DNA of 64,000 nt. It comes from Urophycis tenuis (lineage: Eukaryota; Chordata; Actinopteri; Gadiformes; Phycidae). The notes under the pieces are model-generated. The model was not told the DNA's origin and did no database searches. It worked only from the letters and a program-made list of their open reading frames with translations. Location: positions 3,554,831-3,618,830 of the forward strand of contig JAXIVH010000024.1 in the NCBI GenBank assembly GCA_036785325.1, read 5' to 3'. The position numbers and the translations under genes are program-made. This document shows positions 39,078 through 52,600 of this stretch, piece after piece. The first letter of the stretch is position 1, and every line of letters starts with the position of its first letter.

Positions 39078-39515
39078 GATGGTCCAGTCTCCCAGTCTTC
39101 CTCCCTCCCTCCCTCCCTCCCTCCCTCTCTCCCTCCCTCCCTTGGTCCAGGGTTCGATCCCCTGGACAGCAGTAGAGAGACTTGAAGGCCATCAGAATGA
39201 GTTGAATGGAGACGCTTCACAGACTCTTCTTACATTTACAGTTAGGTCACTTACCTTTACCCAAAGGGACTTACAAATAGTACATTTGTCAGAATCTTCT
39301 GTCCTCACAGCTTCTCTTCTATGTTCTCCAATCCACCATCGGGATCAGGCTGAAAAACAGTATGTTAAAAATGAGGTGTGCAGTTCTATATTCTTAGCAG
39401 TTTGAAGGGTAAACTAAATGCCCTGTCAACTGTATACGTCCCGATCGGACACGGAGGGTTTGGCTGCCCTGGTTAGGTGTTTTTATTCTGGTGAGAGGTT
39501 TGATGTCAGATTCAA
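39078..39515. other. aldh4a1 3' flank with (CCCT)n and SINE-tail relic
   Basis: A cctccctccctccctc run lies at 39100-39141. At about 39228-39285 a degenerate minus-strand copy of the fish SINE 3' segment is visible (tttacccaaagggacttacaa). No clear poly(A) signal close to the stop. Confidence 0.5.
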
Positions 39516-39890
39516 GCCACATTTACACAGAGCCTGGTATTCACAGAAATGAATATTCGAATATCCGTTTTCAATAATAACATTGTGCACACATTGTTTT
39601 CAAAAAGGTTGTCATTTACATCAACCCGCATAAATAGCCAAACAAACTGTTAACACATGGCGCTCACATGACGTTAAACATTTCTTGGCGCATAATGTGA
39701 CATTTGAGAACCTAAAACCCTGTTTCTCCCAGTTGACATGGCAACACATAACCGGCGTTATCAGAAATCTCCACTTTGGCCAACATTTTTAGAAGTAATC
39801 GTTTTCTGTGATTAAAAACTGGGTTTTCGTGTAAACGAGAGGTCGAACCGCGGGGAAATATCTGCGTCTTCCCTTTGTGTAAACGGGGCC
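39516..39890. mobile_element. Second copy of the GTGTAAACGGGGCC MITE
   Basis: The left end GCCACATTTACAC and right end GTGTAAACGGGGCC correspond to the element at 525-892, and the inner segment aaatctccactttggccaac (with agtaatcgttttctgtgatt) aligns with it. Flanking duplication not certain (tca on the right, ttca on the left). Confidence 0.65.
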
Positions 39891-40780
39891 TCAAAAGAAG
39901 ATCCATTTACCATTGGAGTTTGTCTTGTGGAGACATACCTACCTATTTTAGATTAAACCTGTTTTAGGCTGTATGAAAGAAATACAACGTTCTTCAATAG
40001 GAACATCATGTGTAACCCTACATTTGTCAAATAGAAACCTCAAGTAAGGTACAGTGCAAAGTAAATTTTAATCCCAAAAAAAACAGAAGCCCGAGTGATC
40101 TTTAGCGTTTGTATGTAAACGTGAAACCTTATGCAACATTGGACAACTTCTCCGTCCTGATTCTTTACATTATGTTTTTAAGGTGTTTGTTTGTCTGTGT
40201 TTGGTTTGTAGGCCTACTCATTGTGTCCAGAATGCTAACAATACCCTAGTTAAGATAGCTAACACTTGCTATGCAGCAACTGTAAGGCTAACAATATCCT
40301 CCCACATAGCATGTGCACTTCCTGTTGCCCGTCAGGACTAAGAGGTGTCGATTGTTCTGCTATGAACCGGATACTGTTGGGCCTCCCCACTTACTGCACT
40401 TTCTACATGACAGATAGCGTCCAGAGTGAATTATTTGATCATCAGGTACATTCATTTAGGTTTGTTTGTTAATTGTTTATTTCCAGGGAGGAGGGGACGG
40501 GTCAGCGATGTGTTTTCCTCAGATTATTTTGGTGCATTTAATCTTTGGCTGTCATATAACAACAGAACTGAACTGATTTCCTCATCTTCGAAATGTGCCT
40601 GTGTTTGCCACACACTGTAAACTAATTTAGGGCTGAATGTTTTTGATAATAGATAGCCTATTAAATTATTAAATAACCGTGTGCCTCTGTGTTGTTCTTA
40701 CTGAATGTTATTGGAGGGTTATTATAACGTGATGCCACTAAACTGATGAGTTCTTTTACACACACACACACACACACACA

Positions 40781-40855
<75 letters not shown>

Positions 40856-41760
40856 CCAAGGGCTATGAATAGCATGAGAACGGGTCAATGAGGTCAGCCC
40901 TGACTCCAGATCGCATGTGGCCCCCTCCTTAAGCAGTGGCGGCAGGCCACTAGAGGGTGATCAGGAGCCGGTTCTGCTTTTCAATAAATAATATTGTGAG
41001 CAGCCTACAATTCATTTTCTGCAATAACCGGCCTATTCTAGTGTGTTGCAAGTGAAATTTGCAGAAATGTCCATTGTTGAGTTGACTGCGAATGATTCAT
41101 TTTGTATGTTGCACTGATTTAACACTTCTCTAAGGTGACGACGTATGGGAGGGAGCAAAGAGGTCGGGGATGTGTTTTCGGGTTGCTTAGTTTCAACATG
41201 TAATCTTAGCTATAGCACCTTTTAATAGCACTTTGCCCATCATCAAACTGTCACTGTGCACAGTGCACACACACGTACGGCCCCTAGCTGCTGTATGCTG
41301 TCATTACATCAAATATACACAGTATTCAGTGGGAGACCTCGGATTTACCTCATTGATTTACAAATAAATTGACGGCAAATTGAATGAACTGAAGACACGC
41401 TCTTGGGATTTGGTGGGTTATCTAGGGCAACGGGTCGTTGCCAGGTGTGGCCCAAGGACTGAACGCATGGTCGGTTTGTTCCGCAAGGGTAATCGTGCAT
41501 ACATGATTACAGGATATGACCTTAAATTACATATTATACAAAAAAAATCATGGCTGTATAATCGAAAAGCCTTGAGTGGATGTTGAGTTGCAAGAACAGT
41601 GAGACACCCAAACAAATATGTAGGAATTTACATTATGTCAGTGGTATTTTGAAATCCCCTTGCACTTACAAAACTAAATGCAAAACATTGGATTTTGTCT
41701 TCCCTAAAATATGTGCGACTATATAGTCCAGATAACTAAAAATAGGAAATGGATTAAAAA
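39891..41760. other. Intergenic region between aldh4a1 and fam120a
   Basis: No gene seen. It contains the (CA)n repeat at 40758-40853 and an AATAAA at 40983-40988, which could be a distant aldh4a1 poly(A) site but is 1.9 kb from the stop. Confidence 0.5.
40758..40853. repeat. (CA)n microsatellite
   Basis: Near-pure CA run of about 95 bp with one CTCA interruption in intergenic sequence. Confidence 0.95.
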
Positions 41761-41774
41761 AATATATATTCAAA

Positions 41775-42139
41775 TCCACTCAGAGCGCACGACTGCGTGC
41801 CTTTGCGTCGCGCAGCCGCCGTGCGTCTCTCTCTGCTCTCTAGCCTGCGAGACGCACCGCCGACATGGACGCTCCGTGAGACACGGTGCATGGGGCAGCT
41901 GCCAGCCATGAACCCAGAAGGAAACCACCAAACACCGAAAATGCTGCGAAAGCCCTCGTAATTTCCTTCGTCCCGGAGACATCCTCCAACCCGCAGTATT
42001 AGGCTGTACACTCTACAGCTACAGTTGGTGGCCATTCACTGTCAAGGGGAGGGGCGCACGCCAACCCCCTTTTAATTCCAGCGATATTTCTCCCTTTTTC
42101 CTCTGTTTTTCTGGTTGTTTGACTTAAGCAGTGTAGACA
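41775..42139 (+). promoter_or_regulatory. fam120a: fam120a promoter/5' leader, CpG-rich
   Basis: CpG-rich sequence (gcgcacgactgcgtgcc, gcgtcgcgcagccgccgtgcg, gagacgcaccgccgacatgg) directly upstream of the fam120a start codon, continuing as a CpG-rich first exon. No TATA box. The exact start of transcription cannot be read. Confidence 0.5.
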
Positions 42140-45100
42140 ATGGGTGTGCAGGGTTTCCAGGAGTACATCGAAACGCACTGCCCTAACGCCGTGGTGCCGG
42201 TGGAGCTCCAGAAGCTCGCCCGGGGGAGCATGGTCGGAGGTGGTCGGCAGAGACCCCCTCAAAGTCCGCTCCGGCTGCTCGTGGACGCCGAGAACTGCCT
42301 CCACCGGCTCTACGGGGGGTTCTACACCGACTGGGTGAGCGGGGGGCAGTGGAACCACATGCTGGGCTACCTGGCCGCCCTCTCCAAGGCCTGCTTCCAC
42401 GGCAACATCGAGCTCCTGGTGTGCTTTAATGGCGCCCTGGAGAAGGGCCGACTCCACGAGTGGGTCAAGCGTCAGGTGAACGACAGGCAGACCGCCCAGC
42501 AGATCGTCAGCCACGTCCAGAACAAAGGGACTCCTCCGCCCAAGGTGTGGTTCCTGCCCCCGGTGTGCATGGCGCACTGCATCCGCCTGGCGTTGCTCAG
42601 GTTCCGCATCGGGGTGAGTGCTGTGGCCCGGCCCCCGGAGGTAGCACCCTCCCCGGCTAGCCGTCACCCAACACGCACCGTGTACTGCTTGAGAACAGAT
42701 GGGCTGATTCAAAACAGGATTGGCAGATTAAAACGTGGATTCCCCATCGTTATTAATTTGTTAATAGTGCTGCCATGTGTGCCATCACTAAGTTTAGCGG
42801 AGTAGAGGTCTGTTTTAGGTCTGTTTAGATTTCACGTTAGATTATGATGTAATAGGAGCTATACTATATCTACTATACTGTGTAGTGTGTGTGTGTGTGT
42901 GTGTGCATATAGTTTGACTGATACTGTGTTTGTTATTCCCGTTAACTGTATAATTTAGTCATGGTTTGGATGTCTACAGTGTCAGCATACATACATGCAT
43001 ATATATGCTTTATGTATGCGTGTGGTTTTAAGAACTAATACTGCCCACAATCCAATACCTATATGAGGACTTCCTGCTTAGTCAAAAAGCCCCTTCTACA
43101 CACATCTGGATGGTCTGCTCCCCCTGTGATGTCACTAGTGGAGGGAGTCTGAACTTGCACCCCATGTGATCAGATGGGTTTCCCCTGTTTCGTCTCCTCC
43201 CATCTCCCAGGTGGTGCAGAGCATCGAAGACCACCACCTGGAAGTGATAGCCTTATGCCGGGAGAGCGGCTTCCACGGCCTGGTGGCGTACGACTCTGAC
43301 TACGCCCTGGTCAACATGCCCTGCTACTTCAGCGCCCACGCCCTCAAGCTCAGCCGCAACGGCAAGAGCCTGACCACCAGCCAGTACCTGATGCACCTGG
43401 TGGCCAAGAGGCTGCACCTCAACCCCAACCGCTTTGTCATCTTCGCGTCCCTCCTAGGTAGGGATTGCACGACGCTAACAGGGTGGCTGGGGAGGACGCT
43501 AATGGGTTGCAGGGGAAGATGCTAGGGGTCACTGCTCCGTAACATGCTAACATTCGCTATGGAAGATCCTAACCTTAGATGAGCATGGTGCCAGCAGTTG
43601 CTGGGTAATATGCTAACTGTGGCTTGGGAAGATGCTAACATTTGCTATTTAGTGTTTTAGCAGACACTTATCTAAAGCTACATAGTTATTTCAGATACAT
43701 GCCATGAAAGGGGCAGGTAGGGGTTTGAATCTTGCTCAAGGATACAGTCAGACATTGGACACTGTGGATTGAACCCAGAATCGTTTGTTTTGGCAGAGAA
43801 TCGAACACCCTAACAGTGGCTGTGCAAGATGCTCGCAGTTTTCTGGGAAATATGCTAACGGCCGCTGGGCTAAATAAATAATACAGAATGTGTGCTGGGT
43901 CCAACAAACTCACTGTTTTTGGTCTTGTTGTGTTTGCAGGGAATCACATACTGCCTGATGAAGACTTGGCTGCCTTTCACTGGAGTTTACTAGGCCCAGA
44001 GCATCCTTTAGCATCACTGAAGGTAATCCTAAAGTTTCACCCGTGCTCAGTGGGACAGTGCCCACATTCAGTCTAAAACGATTGTTTTCGGAGAAGTCTG
44101 ATCAGCTGTCTAATCAGAACCTTGTGCAAAGTTGCAGCTTGTTTAAAACCACAAAAATGCACCCGGGCCAGTTGTCTTCATGCTGGCTTGCGTCACTAAC
44201 AAGTGAAAACATTTTTAGAATATGATTATGACACCAAATACCACCAAATTAATATTCGAGGACAGATGTTCAGAATGGAAACAGGCAGAATGAGACACGC
44301 CAGTAGTAACCAGCAGCAGTGCATTTGCTGTGTACCCCAGCACACCCACCAGTCTCTCTGTACCCTGCCAGCTGTCTGGCTGCAGGGACAGTTGTGGTTT
44401 CAGACTCGTCAGCATATGGACGGACAATAATTAAATCTTTTCTCATCTTTGAATGGTATCGTATCAATTAAGAACGTGTTTCTCAGTTGTGTAATCTAAA
44501 GGATTGAGGACAACAAGATATGCCCTTAGAATGATCAAACATGAGGTTGGAAGGGTCAGACACTGAGGAGTGTTTAGAGTGGTATTTAGAATTCATAAGC
44601 CTATTGTGATATTTATCATTATCATCTAAAATTCCTTGTGATTATAGCGGTGGTACACTTTTCCCTATTGTCCAGCCCTGCTCAAACTTTCTGTCTAGTA
44701 GGAAGCTTGCGTTACGTGACAATGTTGCCCTTTTAATATGAAATATGAACCTGCCCCTCCAGCAATGCTACGAGGCAAAGCCGTGCTGCGGAGGAATAGG
44801 AGACGAGCCGTGCTGTTAGCATGGGTCAATTACTATCTCGTGTGTTTACGTGTGCACACAAACTGCCAGTGATTGACATGTACAGTACTACAGCAACAGT
44901 GAGTCGGGCATCCAAACAGCGACTTCATGTTGAGTACTGCTGTCATGCTTTTATTCTAAATGTTTAATTTATGTGCTCATTTTATTTCATGAGTTTCAAT
45001 AAATTCCTGTAATTTGCTTCCCTTTCTGCGTTGGCAGGCCTGGGAGCTGTCGTTGTATGGTTTTGTAGCCTTAGCCTTATTGTGTTTGCGCCATCTGTTG

Positions 45101-46590
45101 CTGTTTTGACTGTCTGTTTTTGATCATGTCGGGCAGTTAGTAACACCTGTTTTCTAAAAAGGTGCTAAATATATAAAGTGTTATTATTCAGCAGCGTCAC
45201 TCCTGTGAGCCGCTGGCAGGAGGCCAGTGCATGAGTCCTAAATACGACTCGGACTGATTATCCTACAAGTCCTGCAGTACCACTTAAAACACAGTCTTGA
45301 GGGGAATACTACTCCCAGGTAACGTGATACCTGGGAGTCTGGCAGCAGCAGCAAACACTCATCACCTGAGTGCAACCTGTTTGTTGTTTGTGTGTTTCCT
45401 GTGGTTTAACCGTTGCCCCCCTCCCGACCCCACCCGCAGGTGCGTGCTCACCAGCTTGTGCTGCCACCGTGTGACGTGGTCATCAAGGCCGTGGCCGAGT
45501 ACGTCCGCAACGTTCCAGACCCCGGCGACCTGGACACCATCGCAAAGGACATCTTCACACATTCACAGGTAGGGCACATCCTCATCTTCACACATTCACA
45601 TGTAGGGCACGTCCTTATCTTCACACATTCACAGGTAGGGCATGTCCTCATCTTCACACATTCACAGGTAGGACATGTCCTGATCTACACACATTCACGG
45701 GTAGGGCATGTCCTGATCTACACACATTCACGGGTTGGGCATGTCCTGATCTACACACATTCACAGGTAGGGCATGTCCTGATCTACACACATTCACAGG
45801 TAGGGCATGTCCTGATCTACACACATTCACGGGTAGGGCATGTCCTGATCTACACACATTCACGGGTAGGGCATGTCCTCATCTTCACACATTCACAGGT
45901 AGGGTATGTCCTGATCTACACACATTCACGGGTAGGGCATGTCCTCATTTACACACATTCACGGGTAGGACTTGCCTTCCACAATTTTTTTTGCCCGTTC
46001 AGCTTACTTGGTGTAAACAACCACTGGGCTGATAAAGACAAATGTTCTGTGCCACCAGTTTGATTATGGATAACTTGGAAATAACTTTTAATTACCCTTT
46101 CCAATAAATTGGATAGTATGCATATTGTTCATTAATGCAGTGTTCCCCTTTTCAGTGTACAAGCATACTGTATATAGCTTGGGGAACCCAGTGGGACCAT
46201 GTTGTGGCCCACTTATCTCCTGACCCACAGATTGAGAACAACTGACCTAGATGAACCGAGGACGCGCGGTACTTTAGGTTCTCTCCGAAGGAACCGGTTC
46301 CTCAACATGTGGTCTTCTCTCCTCTCTGTGTCCTGGTCTGGTCCACCGGTCCACCGGTCCAGTCCTGCACTGCTGACAAAGTGCTGCGCTTCAGGAAGGC
46401 GGTGGAGTACTACACCGAGGCCAGCAAACCGACTCGCTTTGCGTCGCTGTTGGGTACGCTGCCTCCTTCATGTTCTCATCTGTGAGGCCTTTCATGGGCT
46501 GTGTATGGAGCCGGAGATGGATATAGATGTATTGATAGCTCAGAACCAACAGATCACTATATATATACTGTATATATGTATGTATGTATC

Positions 46591-46630
<40 letters not shown>

Positions 46631-49600
46631 CATATATATATATCCATCTCTCTGTAGATCGAGAGACAGATATATCCATAGATGTATATCATTGTTGCCG
46701 AGTGAAGAGAGCAGCTTGTTCTGATCTCATGTCGGTTGAGCAGGTGTGAACCTAGGGTGCCCTGCTGTAGCTCGGCGCCCTGCCGCCATCACCTGCATGG
46801 CTGCCGTCCTGACGTCAGGCCGATGCCTGTGATTGTGTTGTTTCCAGTGGGACCAAAACAGACGGGCGGGCCTCCTGCCGTCCCACAAAGCTCTCCCCAG
46901 AAGCCACTCGACATTCCTCCGGCGGCTGTGACCGGGACGTCTGGGGTAGGACCCGCTCCACAGACAAGCACCGCCACGGACACCGCCGTCGGCCTGTTGC
47001 TAGGACTTCAGTCATTTGCCATTCGTTCGTTTGTTACCCAAAGCAACTTAGGAGCTGAAACGTATTATGGCTTGTTAGGATTTCAAAAAACTAGTGTCAC
47101 TTTGTGCATTTTGTGCCTTTCCATTGCAATGCTTTTCCATTGATGTTTTGTCTTGATTTTGTGTTTGCAAAATAAGCACCCTGTTTGTACACTATAATAC
47201 CTCTTGGAGCGAATCGCAGGCCACCGTAAAGATGCTGACTATTCTCTCCCCTGTCTCCCGCTGGCCGCGGCCTTCTTGCAGTAGTAATGGTGTATAAAGG
47301 GGCCGCTGGCCGTCTTCGTTCAGCGGCTGCTTGTGTATTCATCACATTTTTCTCCATTTGCATATGAGGTGCTCCGTGAAAGGTCTTGATGACCATTCGG
47401 GGGGAACCACTGCCCTAGAGCGTTGTCCTTGTGTCCCCTCCTCCCCAGGCCCGGCACAGCGCCCAGACCCCTCAGGCCCAGCAGCAGACCCAGCCTCGGG
47501 CCCCCGAGGCCGGGCACGGCCCCCCGGACCTCAGCCTCTTGGGAAACATTCCTCCAGAAGGGAAACACACGCCTCTGTACGAACGCTCCTCCCCGGCCAC
47601 CACCACCTCCTCGCCTCAGACTCCTGCTGCCGTCGCCGTGGACACCAGCAACCCCCCCGACACCTCCACTGCCTCCTCCGTCATCGCCTCCTCTTCCTCC
47701 TCCTCCTCCTCCTCCACCATCACCTCCTCCTCCACCATCACCTCCTCCTCCTCTGAGAACGATGAAAGCACCGCCACGACAGCCAAGTAAGACACGTTGT
47801 GTTCGGGAAGCGTATGAAATATGCAGTGTTTTTTACACAACAATACTTTGAGATGACTTTCATGACACCGGGCTGAAGAGAACGGCATACAGAGCAGGTG
47901 CAAAAACAAAGGAGAATAAATGCATGAATGCATACCTCAATGAATCAGCTCCTGTTCAACGTTCAATAGTAGTTGTTTTACAAAGCTGGTTGTATCAAAG
48001 CATTTAATTGGAAGACATTAATAGAAACGAACAGACCTTTTTATGGCAGTGATTTGCCTTTGGCTGTTCAAGTGGTTTTTAGAAACGACATGCAACTGAA
48101 TCCCAAATGACCTAAATATAATAGACAATAAATCCAGTGGATGAAGACAAAGTTAACAGTTAAGAATTCAGCAGGATTATGGCATTTGGTATGAAAGGCC
48201 TTTTATTTATTGTTAAGTACTAGGAGATCAATCATCCCTTCTGTGAGCTAATCTTCACTGCTAAATTGAAACTGTTTGATTTATTATCATAAGTATTCAT
48301 CCTAACTATATCTCTGGAAACCTGTTACTTTTCAATAAAAGGCCAGAACAGCTAGCTGCCTTGACAGCATTGATGTCTGAACCATAAAGCCTTCAGAGAT
48401 CTGTGTCTGTAATTGCTTTAGACCAGGCCTGGGCATCGAGTGGCCAGCGAATTCCAAATCAAGCTAAACAAAGGTTCCTGATGTAAGCAGCTACATATCC
48501 CAAATCTGCTTGATTTCATGTTTCAGGTACTATGAATGCAAGCACATGTGGTCTCGCCAAGTTTCATTCAGCTCAAGAGAACACCGCATCAAAGTCAAAC
48601 AATATGAGCAGGTAGCGAGCTAAAGGTGAACACAGTGTGGTGTGTTCAGTGGAATATGGAATTAAGGTGCAGGCGTGTAGTTTAGCTCCTCCCTCTGAGT
48701 ATGTTTTTTCATCATCACATTTGGATGCTTGGGTACTTGAAGTGCGTGGGTGCACCTCAATACAGGTTCATGTCCACTGAACTTGGTACAGAATGATACA
48801 GAAAGCATCACAAATGTTAGATTTCTTATTTATTGGAAGTCAACAGTATAATATGTACTTCTGTGGTTTACATGGTGAATTAAATATAATTATTGTATTC
48901 ACATAGCGTATAAGTGACTTTCACATATTACAAATGCTTCATAATCGTTACAGCAATTTATTTGCTATAATTAATCTAATGGTTAAGATTTGACAGAATT
49001 TCAGCCCTCAAAGGCTTTTGGGATTTCTCAGTGGCTGCCAATGAAAAGACTTCATCTCATGTTTGTGTTTTCATCACTGTTGATGAACTGTTAAGATAAT
49101 AACATGCTGTCGCTGAAATTGACGCCCACACAATTACAATTGAGACTTTTCCTGTGGATTCTGTCGACCTTTTCAGAGCTCAGTGTAGGAAATGCACCCA
49201 TTGTGATTGTTTTGATCATAAAACACAATGGCGTATCACTTTCCAGTTGAATACAGCTGGGTGAATGGGGATGACAGAGGGCTGCCTGCCCATTGTGAAC
49301 TTAGTGGTCACAAGTTCACACTGAGTTGCTGGCAAGAGGTCTAACCAGAGCTGCTTCATTGTGGCCATTTGGATTTGACGTGGTGACGGATCACTAGTGG
49401 ATCAGGATAGTGGATAGGAACACTGAGTCGCTCCCCAATGTCCACAATGTACCTGTAGGCATCTTGGTGCAAGACACCCTAACCCATACCTGCTCCTTAA
49501 TGACCTGAATTCACTTATTAACTCATCTGATGGGGGACTAAAGAGCTAAATGGTACATTAGCTGCTCCACGTTTGCCTTGTCATTTTCAGTCACGTTGGC

Positions 49601-52600
49601 GACCACAAAGGAGACTGGGACAAGAAGGGAAACCATTTTGTGGACCCACCAGAGGGAGAGCTGGAGGATGAGTCAAAAGTGAGTCAAACTAGCAGCAGCA
49701 GAGAGGACCACAACACTGCACAACACACCCTGAGATGGGAGACTTTAGTAATTAATCACAGAATGGATATTCTGGTGCAACAAGTCAAAGGATTTTATTG
49801 ATCAAATGCACAAAATAAACCAGGGTCACTCTGAACGCTGAAGTTCAAGAAATCGAGAGAAATAACAACATACACATAACGGTAATAAACTAATCAAACA
49901 AGAGAAAATGAAATAAGAAACATGGAATATAATAAATTGATATACACACCATTGTAAAAAAATTCAATTCAAACATAATGAACCCCCCCCCCCCTCTCCT
50001 CAACCCTCCCCCCCCCCCCCCAATTCATCTCCCCCCTCCTCCACCGCCTCCCCTTCCCTCGTCCCCCTGTCCTCAGCAGCAGGAAGACCCGCCTCCCTCT
50101 CCGGCCCCCTCTCCGGCCCCCTCCCCGGCCCCCTCCCCGGCCCCCCCGTCTCCCCCCAGCGGCAGGGGCGGCCGGCCGGGGGGAGACGGGGTCCCCATCC
50201 CCTCGCTGCTGTCCATGGCCACGCGGAGCCACATGGACGTGACGCTGCCCCCGCTGCCGGCCGTGGCGCCCGAGGTGCTGCGCGTGGCCGAGCACCGCCA
50301 CCGCCAGGGCCTCATGTACCCCTACATCTACCACCTCCTCACCAAGGTCAGGGCCCGGACCCCCGGGGCTGTGGCGCGCGGGGTGGCTTCTGTCCATACG
50401 CCGGCACACACGTTGAGGCGTAAACTCAAAACCCTGGAGCCTAGTTTCAGGTCGTTTTGGGTCTGTGGGACTAATGCAGACCGTTTTCACTTTTTTTTTA
50501 ATTGGTCCAGTGTTGAACGTAATCGGTGTTGGATGTATTCTGTGGAAGCGGGCCGTGATGCACTGTCGGTGTCTTGCTTTACCTTTCGCCTGACATGTAC
50601 GTTTGTCATCGTGTCTGTAATATACTGACCCAAATTGAGGTTGAGGCAATCAAAGTTAAAGTTTATTGTCAATCCTACCATACAGTTAGTGCAAGTAATT
50701 ACACAGAGGATCGAAATTACGTTTCCCGAACTCCAAATCTGCAATAATCGTAAAAGACAACATATATCATATAACATAACAAATAACAAAATAGTGCAAA
50801 ATACAAACACAGACACAGTGGACGTATGCATATTACAGTTTAGGAAGTAGGGAAGGTGCAATATGGCAAAGTGCAAAAGTGAACCAACCAATCAATCAAT
50901 TAATAATTTGACGTTTAACTTTTGTACCCCAGCTATTTGCTCTCTACATGAAGTTAGGACATGAAGTGTCCAGAGATAACGCGTTCCACAAGTTAATCCA
51001 TGCAGGGACTGCATGTGCTCACCTGTGCTCACCTGGTCCCACCTGGGTCTCACCTGGTGCTCACCTGGTGCTCACCTGGTCCCACATGGTGCTCACCTGG
51101 TGCTCACCTGGTCCCACATGGTGCTCACCTGGTGCTCACCTGGTCCCACCTGGTGTTCACCTGGTCCCACCCGGTGCTCACCTGGTCCCACCTGGTCTCG
51201 CCCGGTGCAGGGGGAGATCAAGATGAGCGTGACCATCGAGGACGAGGGCAACAAGGAGCTGCCTGCGGCAGTGCAGCTGTTCCGGCCCGTGCGGCAGCAC
51301 GTGTACGGCGTGCTGTTCAGCCTGGCCGAGGCCGCCAAGAAGGCCGAGCGGACCGCCATGAGGAGGGCCTGCCCCCCCGAGTGTGAGAGGCTATACACAC
51401 GCACACACGCGCTCGCACACACGCACACATGCACACAACCACACAACCAACCAGGCATGCACCAAAAAAAAAAGATTGCTTATTGAAGTGGAACTAAATT
51501 TCCGAGTACTGTGTACTGATCATTACCAGCTGCTGCTACTAGGAATGGCATTTATTGTGGTGGAAAGAAAGCCTCCCAATTACTTTATTGTAACAAAGTA
51601 AAATATATTTTATATCAATGAAATATATTTGCAGAAAAACTGCCTAATATGCAAGATATAGGACAAGACGGCTAGAAACTACTATAATGTCAGGCATTAT
51701 GGGTTGCTTCATTTCACGCTCCTTAGATGTGTTCTCTGATCCAGCATTCAGTTCATTCACACACAGCTGCTCACGCCCCCCCCCCCCCCCCTGGTCTCCC
51801 CCCTGGTCTCCCCCCTGGTCTCCCCCCTGGTCTCCCTCCTGTTCTCCCTCCTGGTCTCCCCCCTGGTCTCCCTCCTGTTCTCCCCCCTGGTCTCCCCCCT
51901 GGTCTCCCCCCCAGACACCCCGGTGATGGTGAAGGAGTGGGCGGCCTACAAGGGCAAGCCGCCCCACGCCCCGGAGCTGGTGGAGGCGCTGCCCTTCCGC
52001 GAGTGGACCTGCCCCAACCTGCGCAAGCTGTGGCTGGGCAAGGCCGCCGAGGACAAGAACCGCCGCATGCGGGCCTTCCTGGCCTGCATGCGCTCGGACA
52101 CGCCCGCCATGCTTAACCCCGCCCACGTGCCCGCCCACTTCCTGGTGCTCTGCTGCGTGCTGCGGTGAGTTCTCCGCCCATCGGGGGGGACGGCTTCACA
52201 CACGTGGTATGAAGCCCCGACCCGGGCTTCACACACGTGATTGGCTCGTGTGCTGGCGCGTTCTGCACACACGTCCACTCCCGTTTCCTGCTAAAGAGTT
52301 GGACTCCATTGACTCCAGCGGTCCGGAGGACTTATCCCAGACCAGTGGGCTCAGTGGTCAACAACGTGCGTACCGTGAAGCGGTCCTGGGTCCTCGTATC
52401 AGGAAACAGCCGGGTGTGACGGTGTCCCCCCTGTAATGTTATGAGTCTGAATCACCTGTTGAAACAATCCCTGATATTAAGAGTACAAGGCGATGGATGG
52501 GGGGGTTACTCACTCAGTAGATCACACCACCATGGAGACCGTCTCCACGGTGTCTGTTCCACGGTCAGATGACCGACATCTGTTCAGTATGTTCAGTGCA

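Noticed and set aside
41999..42712. 237-codon minus-strand frame
   Set aside because: Antisense shadow of the GC-rich fam120a exon 1.
45549..45972. CRISPR-like array
   Set aside because: Units are directly contiguous 33-bp repeats with no spacers, in a vertebrate intron; it is a minisatellite over a splice donor.
47331..47933. Overlapping Pro-rich, Ser-rich and Glu-rich frames
   Set aside because: Only one frame of 47449-47786 is real (fam120a exon 7); the others are shadows of the TCC repeat.
49969..50649. 226-codon minus-strand frame rich in Gly/Arg
   Set aside because: Antisense shadow of the Pro-rich fam120a exon 9 and the poly(C) run.
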